64,000 nt of DNA from Salvelinus alpinus (taxonomy: Eukaryota > Chordata > Actinopteri > Salmoniformes > Salmonidae), in contig NC_092100.1 in assembly GCF_045679555.1 (NCBI RefSeq), forward strand, positions 29,327,106 through 29,391,105, written 5' to 3'. Below, piece by piece: positions 1 to 12,601 of this stretch (position 1 is its first letter; each line of letters opens with the position of its first letter). A model generated the notes under the pieces. That model was not told the origin of the DNA. It did not search any database and was given only the letters and a program-made list of their open reading frames with translations. A program made the position numbers and the translations under genes.

Positions 1-59
1 ATATGTTTTTAAAAAATGATCAAAATACACCTTATGGATCAGTGGGGACTGTGAAGAGA

Positions 60-325
60 CACACACAAAGGCACAGACACACATTCACATGATAAGACAT
101 GCACACTACACACACGTAGACATGGATTTTGTATTGTAGACATGTGATAGTGGAGTAGTGGACTGAGGGAAGACACTTAATGTGTTGTGAAAAGTGTTAT
201 GAAATGTAATGTCATGTAATATTTTAAATTGTATTTAACTGCCTTAATGTTGCTGGACCCCAGAAAGAGTAGCTGCTGCCTTGGCAACAGCTGATAGGGA
301 TCCTTAATAAATACAAATACACACA
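60..325 (+). repeat. Probable 3' tail of a LINE
   Basis: A CA-rich stretch is followed by an A/T-rich segment and the block GCTGGACCCCAGAAAGAGTA, then AATAAATACAAATAC. I recognise this from memory as the 3' end of an abundant salmonid retroelement (simple-sequence tail after AATAAATAC). No coding part lies to its left inside the window. Confidence 0.4.
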
Positions 326-1425
326 GCCATATCTCTTACTGGATTTGTGCATAGTTGAATGACGATTCTATGGACAGCTCAGTTCATGTGTAACAATAAC
401 AGCAAATATAGACTTTTCTTTCTTTTGCATGTCCTTTTCAGGCCAGAAAACAAGACATTCCTCAAGGCTCTCAGATTTGTTCCATCCCCTGTCGTCATGT
501 TTTAGATCCAGCCTACCTGACCCAATGTGACCAGAGCAGGAGGGATTCTTGTCACTCAGAGCTCTGTGGGCCTATCTTCCATCCACTAGGATGTCCGTTC
601 TGGGGAGTTTTCAGAAGCACTGTATAGCTTTTCAGAGAACCAGAGTTGAATCTATTTGGAATTATTCAGACTTCTTTCACTGATGTTCAACAGTTTTACT
701 GGTGAGGACCCTGGCAGTTGTCAATTCAAAGGCTGACCTGCAGGACATCCTAACATAAGCAATGGCTTCTCTCCTAAAGCTGGACTGATCTACAGTCAGA
801 AAGCCTGACTGAGGGATCTCAATTCATAAAAGACCAACCGACCAGTTGACATTTCAAGGATCAATTCCGAGTACAAAAGTGGAGTTTGGAGTATAACCGA
901 CACTATTACGAAGTTCCAATATTCTCTGCCATCATGCCAACGGTAGTATGAAAAGTTGCATCATACCACGGTGGCCCTGGTTTGTAAGCACTTTAGTCTC
1001 TGTGTGAGAGTTTCTGGTTGTGGAGCAGATTTTTTCCCAAAATAGCATATTTGGTTGTATAAAAATATTCTCATGACAAATACTATATTTGTATTTAAAA
1101 ATGATATTCATAAGATAACAGAAATAGTGTTACTTCTCTTCTGTATGTTTTAATGTGAGAAGTCTAGGTAATATTTGATGATAGAATTCCCATTTGAAAA
1201 AACAATGAAGACACCATACATTGCTTTTTTGCACAATTTGTATCAGTATTTATTCTTAATCACAATCTATATATTTCTCTTGAAACACTCAGTGCTTTTC
1301 CTGTGCACAAGAGTAACTTTGATTTTCATCAAGTTGTCTATGATGACTACTAGGCTGTGTATAATATAATGCATGCATTAGTAAAATTAGAACAATAGGT
1401 AGATGACCCAACTTCATCTGAACTC
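326..1425. other. Unassigned sequence, no gene seen
   Basis: A/T-rich non-coding DNA. The only open frame, of 64 codons near 1175-1369, has low-complexity composition and no recognisable domain. No splice-flanked coding segment was recognised. Confidence 0.4.
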
Positions 1426-2105
1426 GCTAAACAGAGAGGATAAGATCAACATGTAGACACGCTAAACAGAGAGGATAAGATCAACATGTAGACACGCTAA
1501 ACAGAGAGGATAAGATCAACATGTAGACTCTCTAAACAGAGAGGATAAGATCAACATGTAGACTCGCTAAACAGAGAGGATAAGATCAACATGTAGACAC
1601 GCTAAACAGAGAGGATAAGATCAACATGTAGACTTGCTAAACAGAGAGGATAAGATCAACATGTAGACTCGCTAAACAGAGAGGATAAGATCAACATGTA
1701 GACTCGCTAAACAGAGAGGATAAGATCAACATGTAGACTCGCTAAACAGAGAGGATAAGATCAACATGTAGACTCGCTAAACAGAGAGGATAAGATCAAC
1801 ATGTAGACTCGCTAAACAGAGAGGATAAGATCAACATGTAGACTCGCTAAACAGAGAGGATAAGATCAACATGTAGACTCGCTAAACAGAGAGGATAAGA
1901 TCAACATGTAGACTCGCTAAACAGAGAGGATAAGATCAACATGTAGACTCGCTAAACAGAGAGGATAAGATCAACATGTAGACTCGCTAAACAGAGAGGA
2001 TAAGATCAACATGTAGACTCGCTAAACAGAGAGGATAAGATCAACATGTAGACTCTCTAAACAGAGAGGATAAGATCAACATGTAGACTCTCTAAACAGA
2101 GAGGA
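1426..2105. repeat. 35-bp minisatellite, about 19 copies
   Basis: A 35-bp unit beginning GCTAAACAGAGAGGATAAGA and ending CATGTAGACTC is repeated head to tail about 19 times with almost no divergence. The main variation is in the last bases of the unit (GACAC, GACTC, GACTT) and the first (GCTAA or TCTAA). There are no unique spacers between units, so it is a simple tandem array. The near identity points to recent expansion or homogenisation. Confidence 0.95.
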
Positions 2106-3642
2106 AAGAGATGTTCTAGTGTCACTAAATCCATGTCTATCTATTTAAGTGTCTTTATTCTTCCATCCATCTAGCTTTCTACCACATCCCTCTTTTAAAC
2201 TTTTCTGACTAGTATAAGATGATTTATTATAGATAAACATTCTGTCCTTCCATTGATTTTAGTGGTGGTTAGGGGGAAAGTAAGGTTTGATTTCAGGACA
2301 GACAAAGAGCCTCTCTAGAGCCTCCATTTGTTTCAGAGACAGGCCAAATCCCACATTGGGATTATATCGATTTTATACAAACTCCAGAGGGTGCGGACAT
2401 GGAATGATGATGTAGGAGATGGGTGCAATAACCCCCACCCTCTTTCTCAATGATCTGAGCAGGTTCATATGATTTTGTTAGACATCAAACTGGTCGGACA
2501 CATCAATGGAAGACACAAGTTGCTTTAAAATGTCACCTGCATCAAGAACTGTCTACCAATGTGAGAACTTCACACATTATCCAAATGCTAAAAATAAAAA
2601 AAAGATCAGTAGACCTGGCCGCCTAACAGCTGTTGTCACACCACAATTTTAGTGGTTTTCAAAACCTTGTAAAAAGACATGACTGAAAACTGAGCTGTGT
2701 TTGTTGGAGGCAGCTGCTGACATATTCCAATATTCCTCAGATAATATGGGATTTCTTGGAATCCATTAGAATCTGAAGAAACATCAATGCACTTCCTTTG
2801 ACTGTGGAGGACACATCCACATGGAAAATAGCCCAGGTCTTGCCAATCTTCCTTTTGAACTGATAATACTATACTGTGCAATATTACAGTTGTGAGAATT
2901 CACAAGGGTGCAAATACATCAATGACCACTGGAATGTATAAAGTAAATGTATCATAGGCTGTATCATGGTAAGTGACACCTGTAGCTATAACTACAAGAG
3001 GAAAATATATGGTGGCGTTTAAATCAAATTGCACTAAGAATGATCTTTGTACTAGATTTAGCAGTATTCATTTAGAATAATTTTTTATCAGTGTTTTCTT
3101 TATTACTGAAATATGAGTGTCTCTGATTTGCTAGGAGTGATACTTTCATTCAACTGCTATTGTATATATATTTTTTAATTAATTTGCACTGGTAAAGATC
3201 GGATGTTCGAAATATACATAATGGTTGTCAGGATTGCAGACTTATCAACATGTTTGTTTTTTGAGGAATCATCTGCTGTAACAAAATAAATCCATGGTCA
3301 TAATGCATCATTGTCTATAGCTTTGCAATGGCAATGTTGTATATGGGTAGAACTGGACAAAAGTCACAATGAAACAAAACATTTATTCTATGTATGCAAT
3401 GACAATGCAAATTGTAAAAAAATAAAAGTTAGCATTGTACAAGCGCTCTTGTTTGCATGTGGGAAAGAGGCAGGGGTGGAGTATTTAACCAAAAAGAGGC
3501 CTATCATCAAATTATCGTATTTAATTTATGTGATTAGTTTCTAATTGTAAAAAAATATTTTGTATTATTTCTGTAAGAAATGGTAACTGTAATCTCCTCA
3601 CAAATGTAGGAAAAACTCTCATATCTTTGCGGGGTGGTAGTA
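2106..3642. other. Unassigned sequence, no gene seen
   Basis: Non-coding-looking DNA with short, unrelated open frames (for example 2636-2881 minus and 3311-3544 plus) that show no known motif. I see no repeat family here that I can name. Confidence 0.4.
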
Positions 3643-4033
3643 GGGCTGGGCGGTATGGCCAAAATATCATATCAAGATATGTTTTACATTTGACAGTATA
3701 ACAGTATTTTATATTTTTTGAATAAAACAAGTTCTAAATATGATTTATAAGTGGTGCATGACACTAGGCTGGCAAAACATATATTATAGATTATTTTAAT
3801 TGGTCTTTCTCCATTCTGATTGTTTTTTACTGTTCCATCCAACTTCAATCAATAATTTTTTGCATTTTCATCAATTTGTACATTACCTGCACTCATTTTT
3901 TTTTATTTCCAAGTAGGGCTGCATGATATGGTCAAAATAAATCTAGGCCTATTATGATTTAGATCAAAACACTTGGGGGAAACTGTTGGAATCATGAAAA
4001 TATAATGATTATTCTAGTTATATAGTTGGAATA
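3643..4033 (+). repeat. Fragment of a TIR element starting GGGCTGGGCGGTAT
   Basis: The segment starts with GGGCTGGGCGGTAT, the same terminus that bounds the element at 44882-48102. Its body, with GGTCTTTCTCCATTC and TTTAGATCAAAACACTT, matches 47040-47340 with moderate divergence. It is cut off by the Tc1-like element beginning at about 4034. Probably a non-autonomous DNA transposon; the superfamily cannot be fixed by eye. Confidence 0.55.
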
Positions 4034-4301
4034 CTGAGTGTACAAAACATTAGGAACACCTAATATTGAGTTGCACCCCCTTTGCCCTCAGAACAGTCTT
4101 AATTCTTCAGGGCATGGACTCTACAAGGTGTCGAAAGCATTCCACAGGGATGCTGGCCCATGTTGAGTCCAATGCTTCCCACAGTTGTGTCAAGTTGGCT
4201 GGATGTCCTTTGGGAGGTGGACCGTTCTTGATACACACGGGAAACTGTTGAGCGTGAAAAAACTGTTCTTGACACACTCAAACCTGTGTGCCTGGCACCT
4301 A

Positions 4302-5918
4302 CTGTTGAAGTCGGAAGTTTACATCCACTTAGGTTGGAGTAATTAAAACTCGTTTTTCAACCACTCCATAAATGTCTTGTTAACAAACTATAGTTTTAGC
4401 AAGTCGGTTAGGACATCTACTTTGTGCATGACACAAGTCGTTTTTCCAACAATTGTTTACAGACAGATTATTTCACTGTATCACAATTCCAGTGGGTCAG
4501 ATGTTTACATACACTAAATTGACTGTGCCTTTAAACAGCATGGAAAGTTCTAGAAAATTATGTTATGGCTTGAGATGCTTCTGATAGGCTAATTGACATC
4601 ATTTGAGTCAATTGGAGGTGTACCTGTGGATGTATTTCAATGCCTACCTTCAGACTCAGTGGCTCTTTGCTTGATATCATGGGAAAATCAAAAGAAATCA
4701 GCCAAGACCTCAGAGAAAAAATTGTAGACCTCCACAAGTCTGATTCATCCTAACGTCTGAAGGTACCACGTTCATCTGTACAAACAATAGTACGCAAGTA
4801 TAAACACCATGGGACTACGCAGCCGTCATACTGCTCAGGAAGGAGACGCATTCTGTCTCCTAGAGATTAACGTACTTTGGTGTGAAAACTGCAAATCAAT
4901 CCCAGAACAACATCAAAGGACCTTGTGAAGATGCTGGAGGAAACGGGTACAAAAGTATCTATATCCACAGTAAAACGAGTCCTATATCGACAACCTGAAA
5001 GGCCGCTCAGCAAGGAAGAAGCCACTGCTCCAAAACCACCATAGAAAAGCCAGATTACGGTTTGCAACTGCACATGAGAACAAAGATCGTACTTTTTGGA
5101 GAAATGTCCTCTGGTCTGATGAAACAAAAATAGAACTGTTCGGCCATAATGACCATCGTTATGTTTGGAGGAAAAAGGGGGGGCTTGCAAGCTGAAGAAC
5201 ACCATCCCAACCGTGAAGCACGGGGGGGTCAGAATCATGTTGTGGGGGTGCTTTGCTGCAGAAGGGACTGGTGCACTTCACAAAATAGATGGCATCATGA
5301 GGTGGGGAAATGATGTGGCTATATTGAAGCAACATCTCAAGACATTACTCAGGAAGTTAAAGCTTGGTCACAAATGGGTCTTCCAAATGGACAATGACCC
5401 CAAGCATACTTCCAAAGTTGTGGCAAAATGGCTTAAGGACAACAAAGTCAAGGTATTGGAGTGGCCATCACAAAGCCCTGACCTCAATCCTATAGAAAAT
5501 GTGTGGGCAGAACTGAAAAAGCGTGTGCGAGCAAGGAGGCCTACAAACCTGACTCAGTTACACCAGCTCTGTCAGGAGGAATGGGCCAAAATTCACCCAA
5601 CTTATTGTGGGAAGCTTGTGGAAGGCTACCCGAAACGTTTGACCCAATTTAAACTTTAAAAATTTAAAGGCAATGCTACCAAATACTAATTGCGTGTATG
5701 TACATTTCTGACCCACTGGGAATGTGATGAAAGAAATAAAAGCTGAAATAAATAATTCTCTCTACTATTATTCTGACATTTCCCATTCTTAAAATAAAGT
5801 GGTGATCCTAACTGACCTAAGACAGGGAATTCTTACAAGGATGAAATGTCAGGAATTGTGAAAAACTGAGTTTAAATGTATTTGGCTAAAGGTGTATGTA
5901 AACTTCCGACTTCAACTG
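4302..5918 (+). mobile_element. Sleeping Beauty-type Tc1 element, full length but broken
   Basis: A 1617-bp element with outer termini CTGTTGAAGTCGGAAGTTTA (left) and the complement of CAGTTGAAGTCGGAAGTTTA (right), flanked by TA at 4300-4301 and 5919-5920. An inner direct repeat (CAGTGGGTCAGATGTTTACA) near 4490 has a counterpart near 5710, the double-repeat layout of the salmonid Tc1 family from which Sleeping Beauty was derived. The length is typical (about 1.6 kb). The transposase frame is interrupted, so it is not expected to be active. Confidence 0.9.
4679..5659 (+). pseudogene. Broken Tc1 transposase (Sleeping Beauty-type)
   Basis: A DD34E transposase would bind the element's terminal repeats and cut and paste it at TA sites. 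The frame opens with [19 protein letters not shown], the N-terminal paired-like DNA-binding domain, but a small deletion and a stop follow within about 25 codons. The catalytic half is open at 5165-5659: IMLWGCF, then the second catalytic aspartate in MDNDPKHTSK and the glutamate in NPIENVWAELKK. At least two frame breaks separate the parts, so this is a pseudogene. The family call is secure; the number of lesions is only estimated by eye. Confidence 0.85.
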
Positions 5919-6118
5919 TACTACCATACCCCGTTCAAAGTCACTTCAATCTTTTGTCTTGCCCATTCAGCCTCTGAATAGAACACATACACAATCCATG
6001 TCTCAACTGTCTCAAGTCTTAAAAATAACCTGTCTCCTCCCCTTAATCTACACTGATTGAAGTAGTTTTGATAGGTGACAAGGGATCATAGGTTTTACCT
6101 GGATTCACCTGGTCAGTC

Positions 6119-6880
6119 CTTGGATGCCAAAGGAAGCCAGGCTTCCACAAATATTTTACAAATAAAACATTATCTTTCGTCTCTCTCTGTGTTTTCCTAA
6201 TTAACCATAATTTCGTAAATGGCTGACTCACCGGAGAACTCATCAGAGCGAGGGAAACAGCACCCCTCTGTCTCAGTATGTATAGACCATGTATCTGATG
6301 CTGTCAGGATCAAAAGAGTATGACATGTTGCCGCTGTAGCATTTGATTGATTGATGCCGCTCCTTTCTTTTTCCAAACTCAGTTAAGCCAAAACCACGCC
6401 CCGTTATTCAGAGAGGCGTTCTACAATGCTTTGAGTACTCTCCAAGTCTCCAAGTTCGGAAGTGAATATCACATAGCGCAAAATTTCAGTCACTGATTAA
6501 TAACATTTGCCCCTGTATTTCAAGATTGAAAAATAATATAACATAATGTCGTGGACAAAGCTAGCCATTAACGTCCCTTAACGCTCAAAGACAGATTCAA
6601 TGGCTGTAGCATAGCGTATTCAACTGAATGATTAGCTAATGAATATTAAGCATATGTTTTTACCTGATAATAGACTACTAACGATAATATAACAACTTCA
6701 AATACAGAGCTAGTAACGTTAAGTAGCCTAGGTAAACTTAGCTGACCTTCAATTGAGGGAATTCAGCAGAGTTCTGGGACATTTTTACAACTCATTGAAA
6801 CTGAAAATAAATACAAGAGCAAATGTTACCAAACATGATAATAATAGGCCTGCATTACGGTAGGAAGCTAATTGTTAAAT
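6119..6880. other. Unassigned sequence, no gene seen
   Basis: About 760 bp that I cannot assign. It includes a moderately CpG-bearing part around 6380-6480. No open frame with a recognisable domain and no terminal repeat was found. Confidence 0.35.
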
Positions 6881-8545
6881 TAGCGGTAGCAGAGAGAACA
6901 GTTTATGACTAGGGTGGCTGGAGTCTTTTACAATTTTTAGGGCCTTCCTCTGACACCGCCTGATATAGAGGTCCAGGATGGCAGGTAACTTGGCCCCGGT
7001 AATGTACTGGGCCTCTGTAGTGCCTACTACCCTCTGTAGTACCTTGCAGTCGGAGGCCGAGCAGTTGCCATACCAGACAGTGATGCAACCCGTCAGGATG
7101 CTCTCAATGGTGCAGCTGTAAAACCTTTTGAGGATCTGAGGACCCATGCCAAATCTTCTCAGTTTCCTCAGGGGGAGTAGGTTATGTCATGCCCTCTTCA
7201 CTACTGTCTTGGTGTGCTTGGACCATGTTAGTTTGTTGGTGATGTGGATGCCAAGGAACTCGAAGCTCTCAACCTGCTCCACTACAGCCCCGTCGATGAG
7301 AATGGGGTCGTGCTCGGTCCTCCTTTTCCTGTAGTCCACAATCATCTCCTTTGTCTTGATCACGTTGAGGGAGAGGTTGTTGTCCTTGCGCCACACGGTC
7401 AGGTCTCTGACCTCCTCCCTATAGGCTCTCTCATCGTTGTCAGTGATCAGGCCTACCACTGTTGTGTCATCAGCTAACTTAATGATGGTGTTGGAGTCGT
7501 GCCTGGCCATGCAGTCATGAGTGAAAAGGGAGTACAGGAGGGGACTGAGCACGCACCCCTGAGGAGCCCCCGTGTTGAGGATCAGTGTGGTGGATGTGTT
7601 GTTACCTACCCTTACCACCTGGGGGCGGCCCGTCAGGAAGTCCAGGATCCAGTTGCAGAGGGAGGTGTTTAGTCCTAGGGTCCTTAGCTTAGTGGTGAGC
7701 TTTGAGGGCACTATGGTGTTGAACGCTGAGCTGCATTCTCACATAGGTGTTCCTTTTGTCCAGGTGTGAAAGGGCAGTGTGGAGTGCAATTGAGATTGCA
7801 TCATCTGTGGATCTGTTGGTGCGGTATGCAAATTGGAGTGGGTCTAGGGTTTCTGGGATAAGGGTGTTCATGTGAGCCATGACCAGCCTTTCAAAGCATT
7901 TCATGGCAACAGACGTGAGTGCTAGGGGTCGGTAGTCATTTAGGCAGGGTACCTTAGTGTTCTTGGGCACAGGGACTATGGTGGTCTGCTTGAAACATAT
8001 TGGTATTACAGACTCAGACAGAGAGAGGTTGAAAATGTCAGTGAAGACACTTGCCAGTTGGTCAGCCCATGCTCGGAGTACACGTCCTGGTAATCCGTCT
8101 GGGCCTGCGGCCTTGTGAATGTTGACCTGTTTAAAGATCTTACTCACATCGGAACAGCTGATGCTCTCATGCATGTTTCAGTGTTACTTGCCTCGAAGCA
8201 AGCATAGAAGTAATTTAGCTCATCTGGTAGGCTCGTGTCACTGGGCAGCTCTCGGCCGTGCTTCCCTTTGTAGTCTGTAATAGTTTGCAAGCCCTGCCAC
8301 ATCCGACAAGCGTCGGGGCCAGTGTAGTACGATTCGAACTTAGTTCTGTGTTGACGCTTTTCCTGTTTGATGGTTCGTCGGAGGGCATAGCGGGATTTCT
8401 TATAAGCTTCCGGGTTAGAGTCCCGCTCCTTGAAAGCGGCTGCTCTACCTTTTAGCTCAGTGCGAATGTTGCCTGTAATCCATGGCTTCTGGTTGGGGTA
8501 TGTACAGTACGTACAGTCACCATGGGGACAACGTCCTCGATGCAC
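6875..8545 (-). pseudogene. LINE reverse transcriptase, frame-broken
   Basis: This encodes the RT domain of a non-LTR retrotransposon, which copies its own RNA at a nicked target. Fragments in order on the minus strand are a pre-RT region (8545-8144, with KKSRYALRRTIKQ), the finger/palm start (8174-7689, [20 protein letters not shown], then [12 protein letters not shown]), the palm with [17 protein letters not shown] and the catalytic ADD in [10 protein letters not shown] (7711-7187), and the C-terminal SILTGCITVWYGNCSA region (7147-6875). At least three frame changes separate the pieces. The usual YADD/FADD is LADD here. Non-functional. Confidence 0.85.
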
Positions 8546-8745
8546 TTATTGATGAAGCCAGTGACTGATGTGGTGTACTCCTCAATGCCATCGGAAGAAT
8601 CCCGGAACATATTCCAGTCTATGCTAGCAAACAGTCCTGTAGCTTAGCACCTGCTTCATCTGACCACTTTTTTATAGACCGAGTCACTGGTGCTTCCTGA
8701 TTTACATTTTGCTTGTAAGCAGGAATCAGGAGGATAGAATTATGG

Positions 8746-9104
8746 TCAGATTTGCCAAATGTGTGTGTAGTAAATGTGGTCTAGAATTTCTTTCCCTCTG
8801 GTTGTACATTTAACATGCTGATAGAAATGAGGTAAAACTGATTTAAGTTTCCCTGCATTAAAGTCCCCGGCCACTAGGAGCGCCGCCTCTGGATGAGCTT
8901 TTTCCTGTTTGCTTAGGGTGGTATACAGCTCATTGAGTGTGGTTTTAGTGCTAGCATCAGTCTGTGATGGTATGTAGACAGCTACGAAAAATACAGATAA
9001 ACTCTGTAGATAGTGTGGTTTACAGCTTATCATGAGATACTCTACCTCAGGCGAGCAAAACCTTGAGACTTCCTTAGATTTCGTGCACCAGCTTTTGTGT
9101 ACAT
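8746..9104 (-). pseudogene. LINE endonuclease fragment
   Basis: The minus-strand peptide contains VAVYIPSQTDAS and VAGDFNAGKLKSVLPHF. The latter is the conserved GDFN strand of APE-type endonucleases of non-LTR elements. The Tc1 insertion at 9106 cuts the domain; more of it should lie beyond 10711. Frame is not continuous with the RT downstream. Confidence 0.7.
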
Positions 9105-9105
9105 A

Positions 9106-10708
<1,603 letters not shown>

Positions 10709-11225
10709 TATATGCATAGGCACCCACCCCATGTCTTACCAGAGGCTGCTGTTCTATCCTGCCGATAGAGTGTATAACCCGCCGGCTGTATGTTCTTAAT
10801 GTCGTTGTTCAGCCACGACTCGTGAAACATTAGATATTACAGTTTTTAATGTCCCGTTGGTAGGATATACGTGCTTTTAGTTCGTCCCATTTATTTTCCA
10901 GCGACTGAACGTTAGCTAGCAGGATGGAAGGCAAAGGCAGATTAGCCACTCGTTGCCTGATCCTCAGAACACACCCTGATCTTTTTCCGCAAAGTCTCTG
11001 TTTCATTCTCCAGCGGGGATCTGGGCCTGGTCGAGTGTCTGTAGTATATCACTCCCGTCCGACACATTGATGAAAAACTTTGTTTAATCTGAGGTGAGTA
11101 ATCGCAGTTCTGATGTCCAGAAGCTCTTTGCGGTCATAAAAGACGGTAGCAGCAACATTATGTACAAAACAAGTTACGAACAACGCAACAAAAAAAAAAT
11201 AGCATTTTTGGTTAAGAGCCGATCG

Positions 11226-11480
11226 TGTGTCAGCCTGCTAACTAGCAATTAGCATTAGCGGCTAGCGAGATTTATTTTTGCAACAACTTGCTAAGAAAAG
11301 AAAAACTAGCTGTTTGCAGACAGTAAGATACACAAACTAATAGTGTAATAATATAACGCTTGTGGATTTATATTAAGAAGCAAAGTGGAAAGCAGCATCA
11401 TTGGCACCAACATCTTGATGCATCTGACCATGTAGACAGAGTGAATGGCAACTTGTCGGCAAGTGCCCGTGACTCGTGGC
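11226..11480. repeat. Second copy of part of the 44.9-48.1 kb TIR element
   Basis: The stretch with ACTAGCTGTTTGCAGA, AACGCTTGTGGATTTATATT and GACCATGTAGACAGA matches 47640-47860 closely enough to see by eye. It lies between two LINE fragments and has no coding content. Confidence 0.6.
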
Positions 11481-11576
11481 TCGTGGTCTTTCCAACAGAT
11501 AAGATCTAAACCAGGCAAGAACTTTTCTGTGTAGACCAATTTGGGTTTCCTATCTATCCAAAAGAATGTGGTGATC

Positions 11577-11860
11577 TGTAACGATGTGTGCTGAGAGTCA
11601 GTGAGTGAGTGTTTTAATAAAAAAACGCATCATAAGACAAAACAAGAAACACGAACAACGCATAGACTTAAAACTGGAACAGAAACAATAACGCCTGGGG
11701 AAGGAACCAAAGGGAGTGACATATATAGGGAAGGTAATTAGGGAGGTGATGGAGTCCAGGTGAGTCGGATGATGCGCAGGTGCGCGTAACGATGGCGACA
11801 GGTGTGCGCCATAACGAGCAGCGTGGTGACCTAGAGGCCAGAGAGGGAACACACGTGACA
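11577..11860 (-). repeat. 3' LTR of the compact element
   Basis: 284-bp repeat bounded TGTAAC and GTGACA on the + strand. It contains GACATATATAGG, TGGAGTCCAGGTGAGTC and TGCGCCATAACGAGCAGC in the same order as the partner LTR. Confidence 0.85.
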
Positions 11861-12305
11861 GTACCCCCTCCCCGACGCACGGCTCCTACCGCAGGACGCC
11901 AACCAAAAAGACGATCCCGGGGATCAGGAGCGGACCGGTCACCTCTGCAGAGGCGCAGGAAACCTGTCAATCCGGCTGAGATGCAGGAGCATGGCAACCT
12001 AGAGCGCTGGAGAGAGAGCATACCTGACAGTACCCCCTCCCTGGCGCGTTCGGCTCCAGCCGCAGGACGCCAACCCAAGGGACGATCCCGGGGATCCGGA
12101 GCGGCCCAGTCACCTCTGCTGATGCGCTGGAACCTGACAGACCGGCTGAGGCAGGGGAGCCTGGCGATCCGGCTGAGGCACGAGAGCCTAACGAGCCAGT
12201 GGAGGCAGGGGAGCCTGTAGTGGCGCCTGGACCAGACGTCATTCCACCTGACACAAAAAAATCAAGAAAAACACTCCGACGCTTCCCGTAGGTGAGGCGT
12301 TATTC

Positions 12306-12601
12306 TGTAACGATGGGCGCTGAGAGTTGGGAAGCAAGTTCAGGGAGTGAGTGTTTTAATATATAAATGCAACATAAAACGAAACAAGAAACACGAACAA
12401 CGCATAGACTTAGCACTGGAACAGAAACAATAACGCCTGAGGAAGGAATAAAGGGAGTGACATATATAGGAAAAGTAATCAGGGAGGTGATGGAGTCCAG
12501 GTGAGTCTGATGACGCGCAGGTGCACGTAATGATGGTGACAGGTGTGCGCCATAACGAGCAGCCTGGTGACCTAGAGGCCGGAGAGGGAGCACACTTGAC
12601 A
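12306..12601 (-). repeat. 5' LTR of the compact element
   Basis: 296-bp partner of 11577-11860, with a short extra segment (GGGAAGCAAGTTCAG) near its left end and scattered substitutions. The LTRs are visibly diverged, so the insertion is not very recent. Confidence 0.85.

Larger units (their letters stand above)
4034..6118 (-). mobile_element. Tc1-like element split by a younger Tc1 insertion
   Basis: The left end (GTGTACAAAACATTAGGAAC) and a reversed transposase segment lie at 4034-4300. The same element resumes at 5921 (CTACCATACCCCGTTCAAAG) and fades out near 6118 without its second terminal repeat. Read on the minus strand, 4099-4281 encodes a transposase piece with VYQE and [12 protein letters not shown]. 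Joining the two halves would give a continuous sequence, so the element between them is a later insertion. The coding region is degraded. Confidence 0.75.
11577..12601 (-). mobile_element. Compact LTR retrotransposon without coding region
   Basis: Two direct repeats of about 290 bp (11577-11860 and 12306-12601) begin TGTAACGATG and end with GACA on the + strand, flanking a 445-bp interior. The 5-bp target duplication TGATC is present at 11572-11576 and 12602-12606. A polypurine tract (complement of GTACCCCCTCCCC) abuts the left LTR, so the element points to the minus strand. The interior has no gag or pol motif. It does hold a second copy of the tract with a remnant LTR end near 12028-12042. 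I could not recognise a primer binding site. Non-autonomous or internally deleted; TSD size fits Ty3-type elements. Confidence 0.88.

Noticed and set aside
1426-2105. CRISPR-like array
   Set aside because: Repeats are head to tail with no spacers, and the window is clearly vertebrate.
11780-12254. Open frames on both strands within the LTR element
   Set aside because: They span an LTR boundary and the duplicated interior and show no gag or pol motif.
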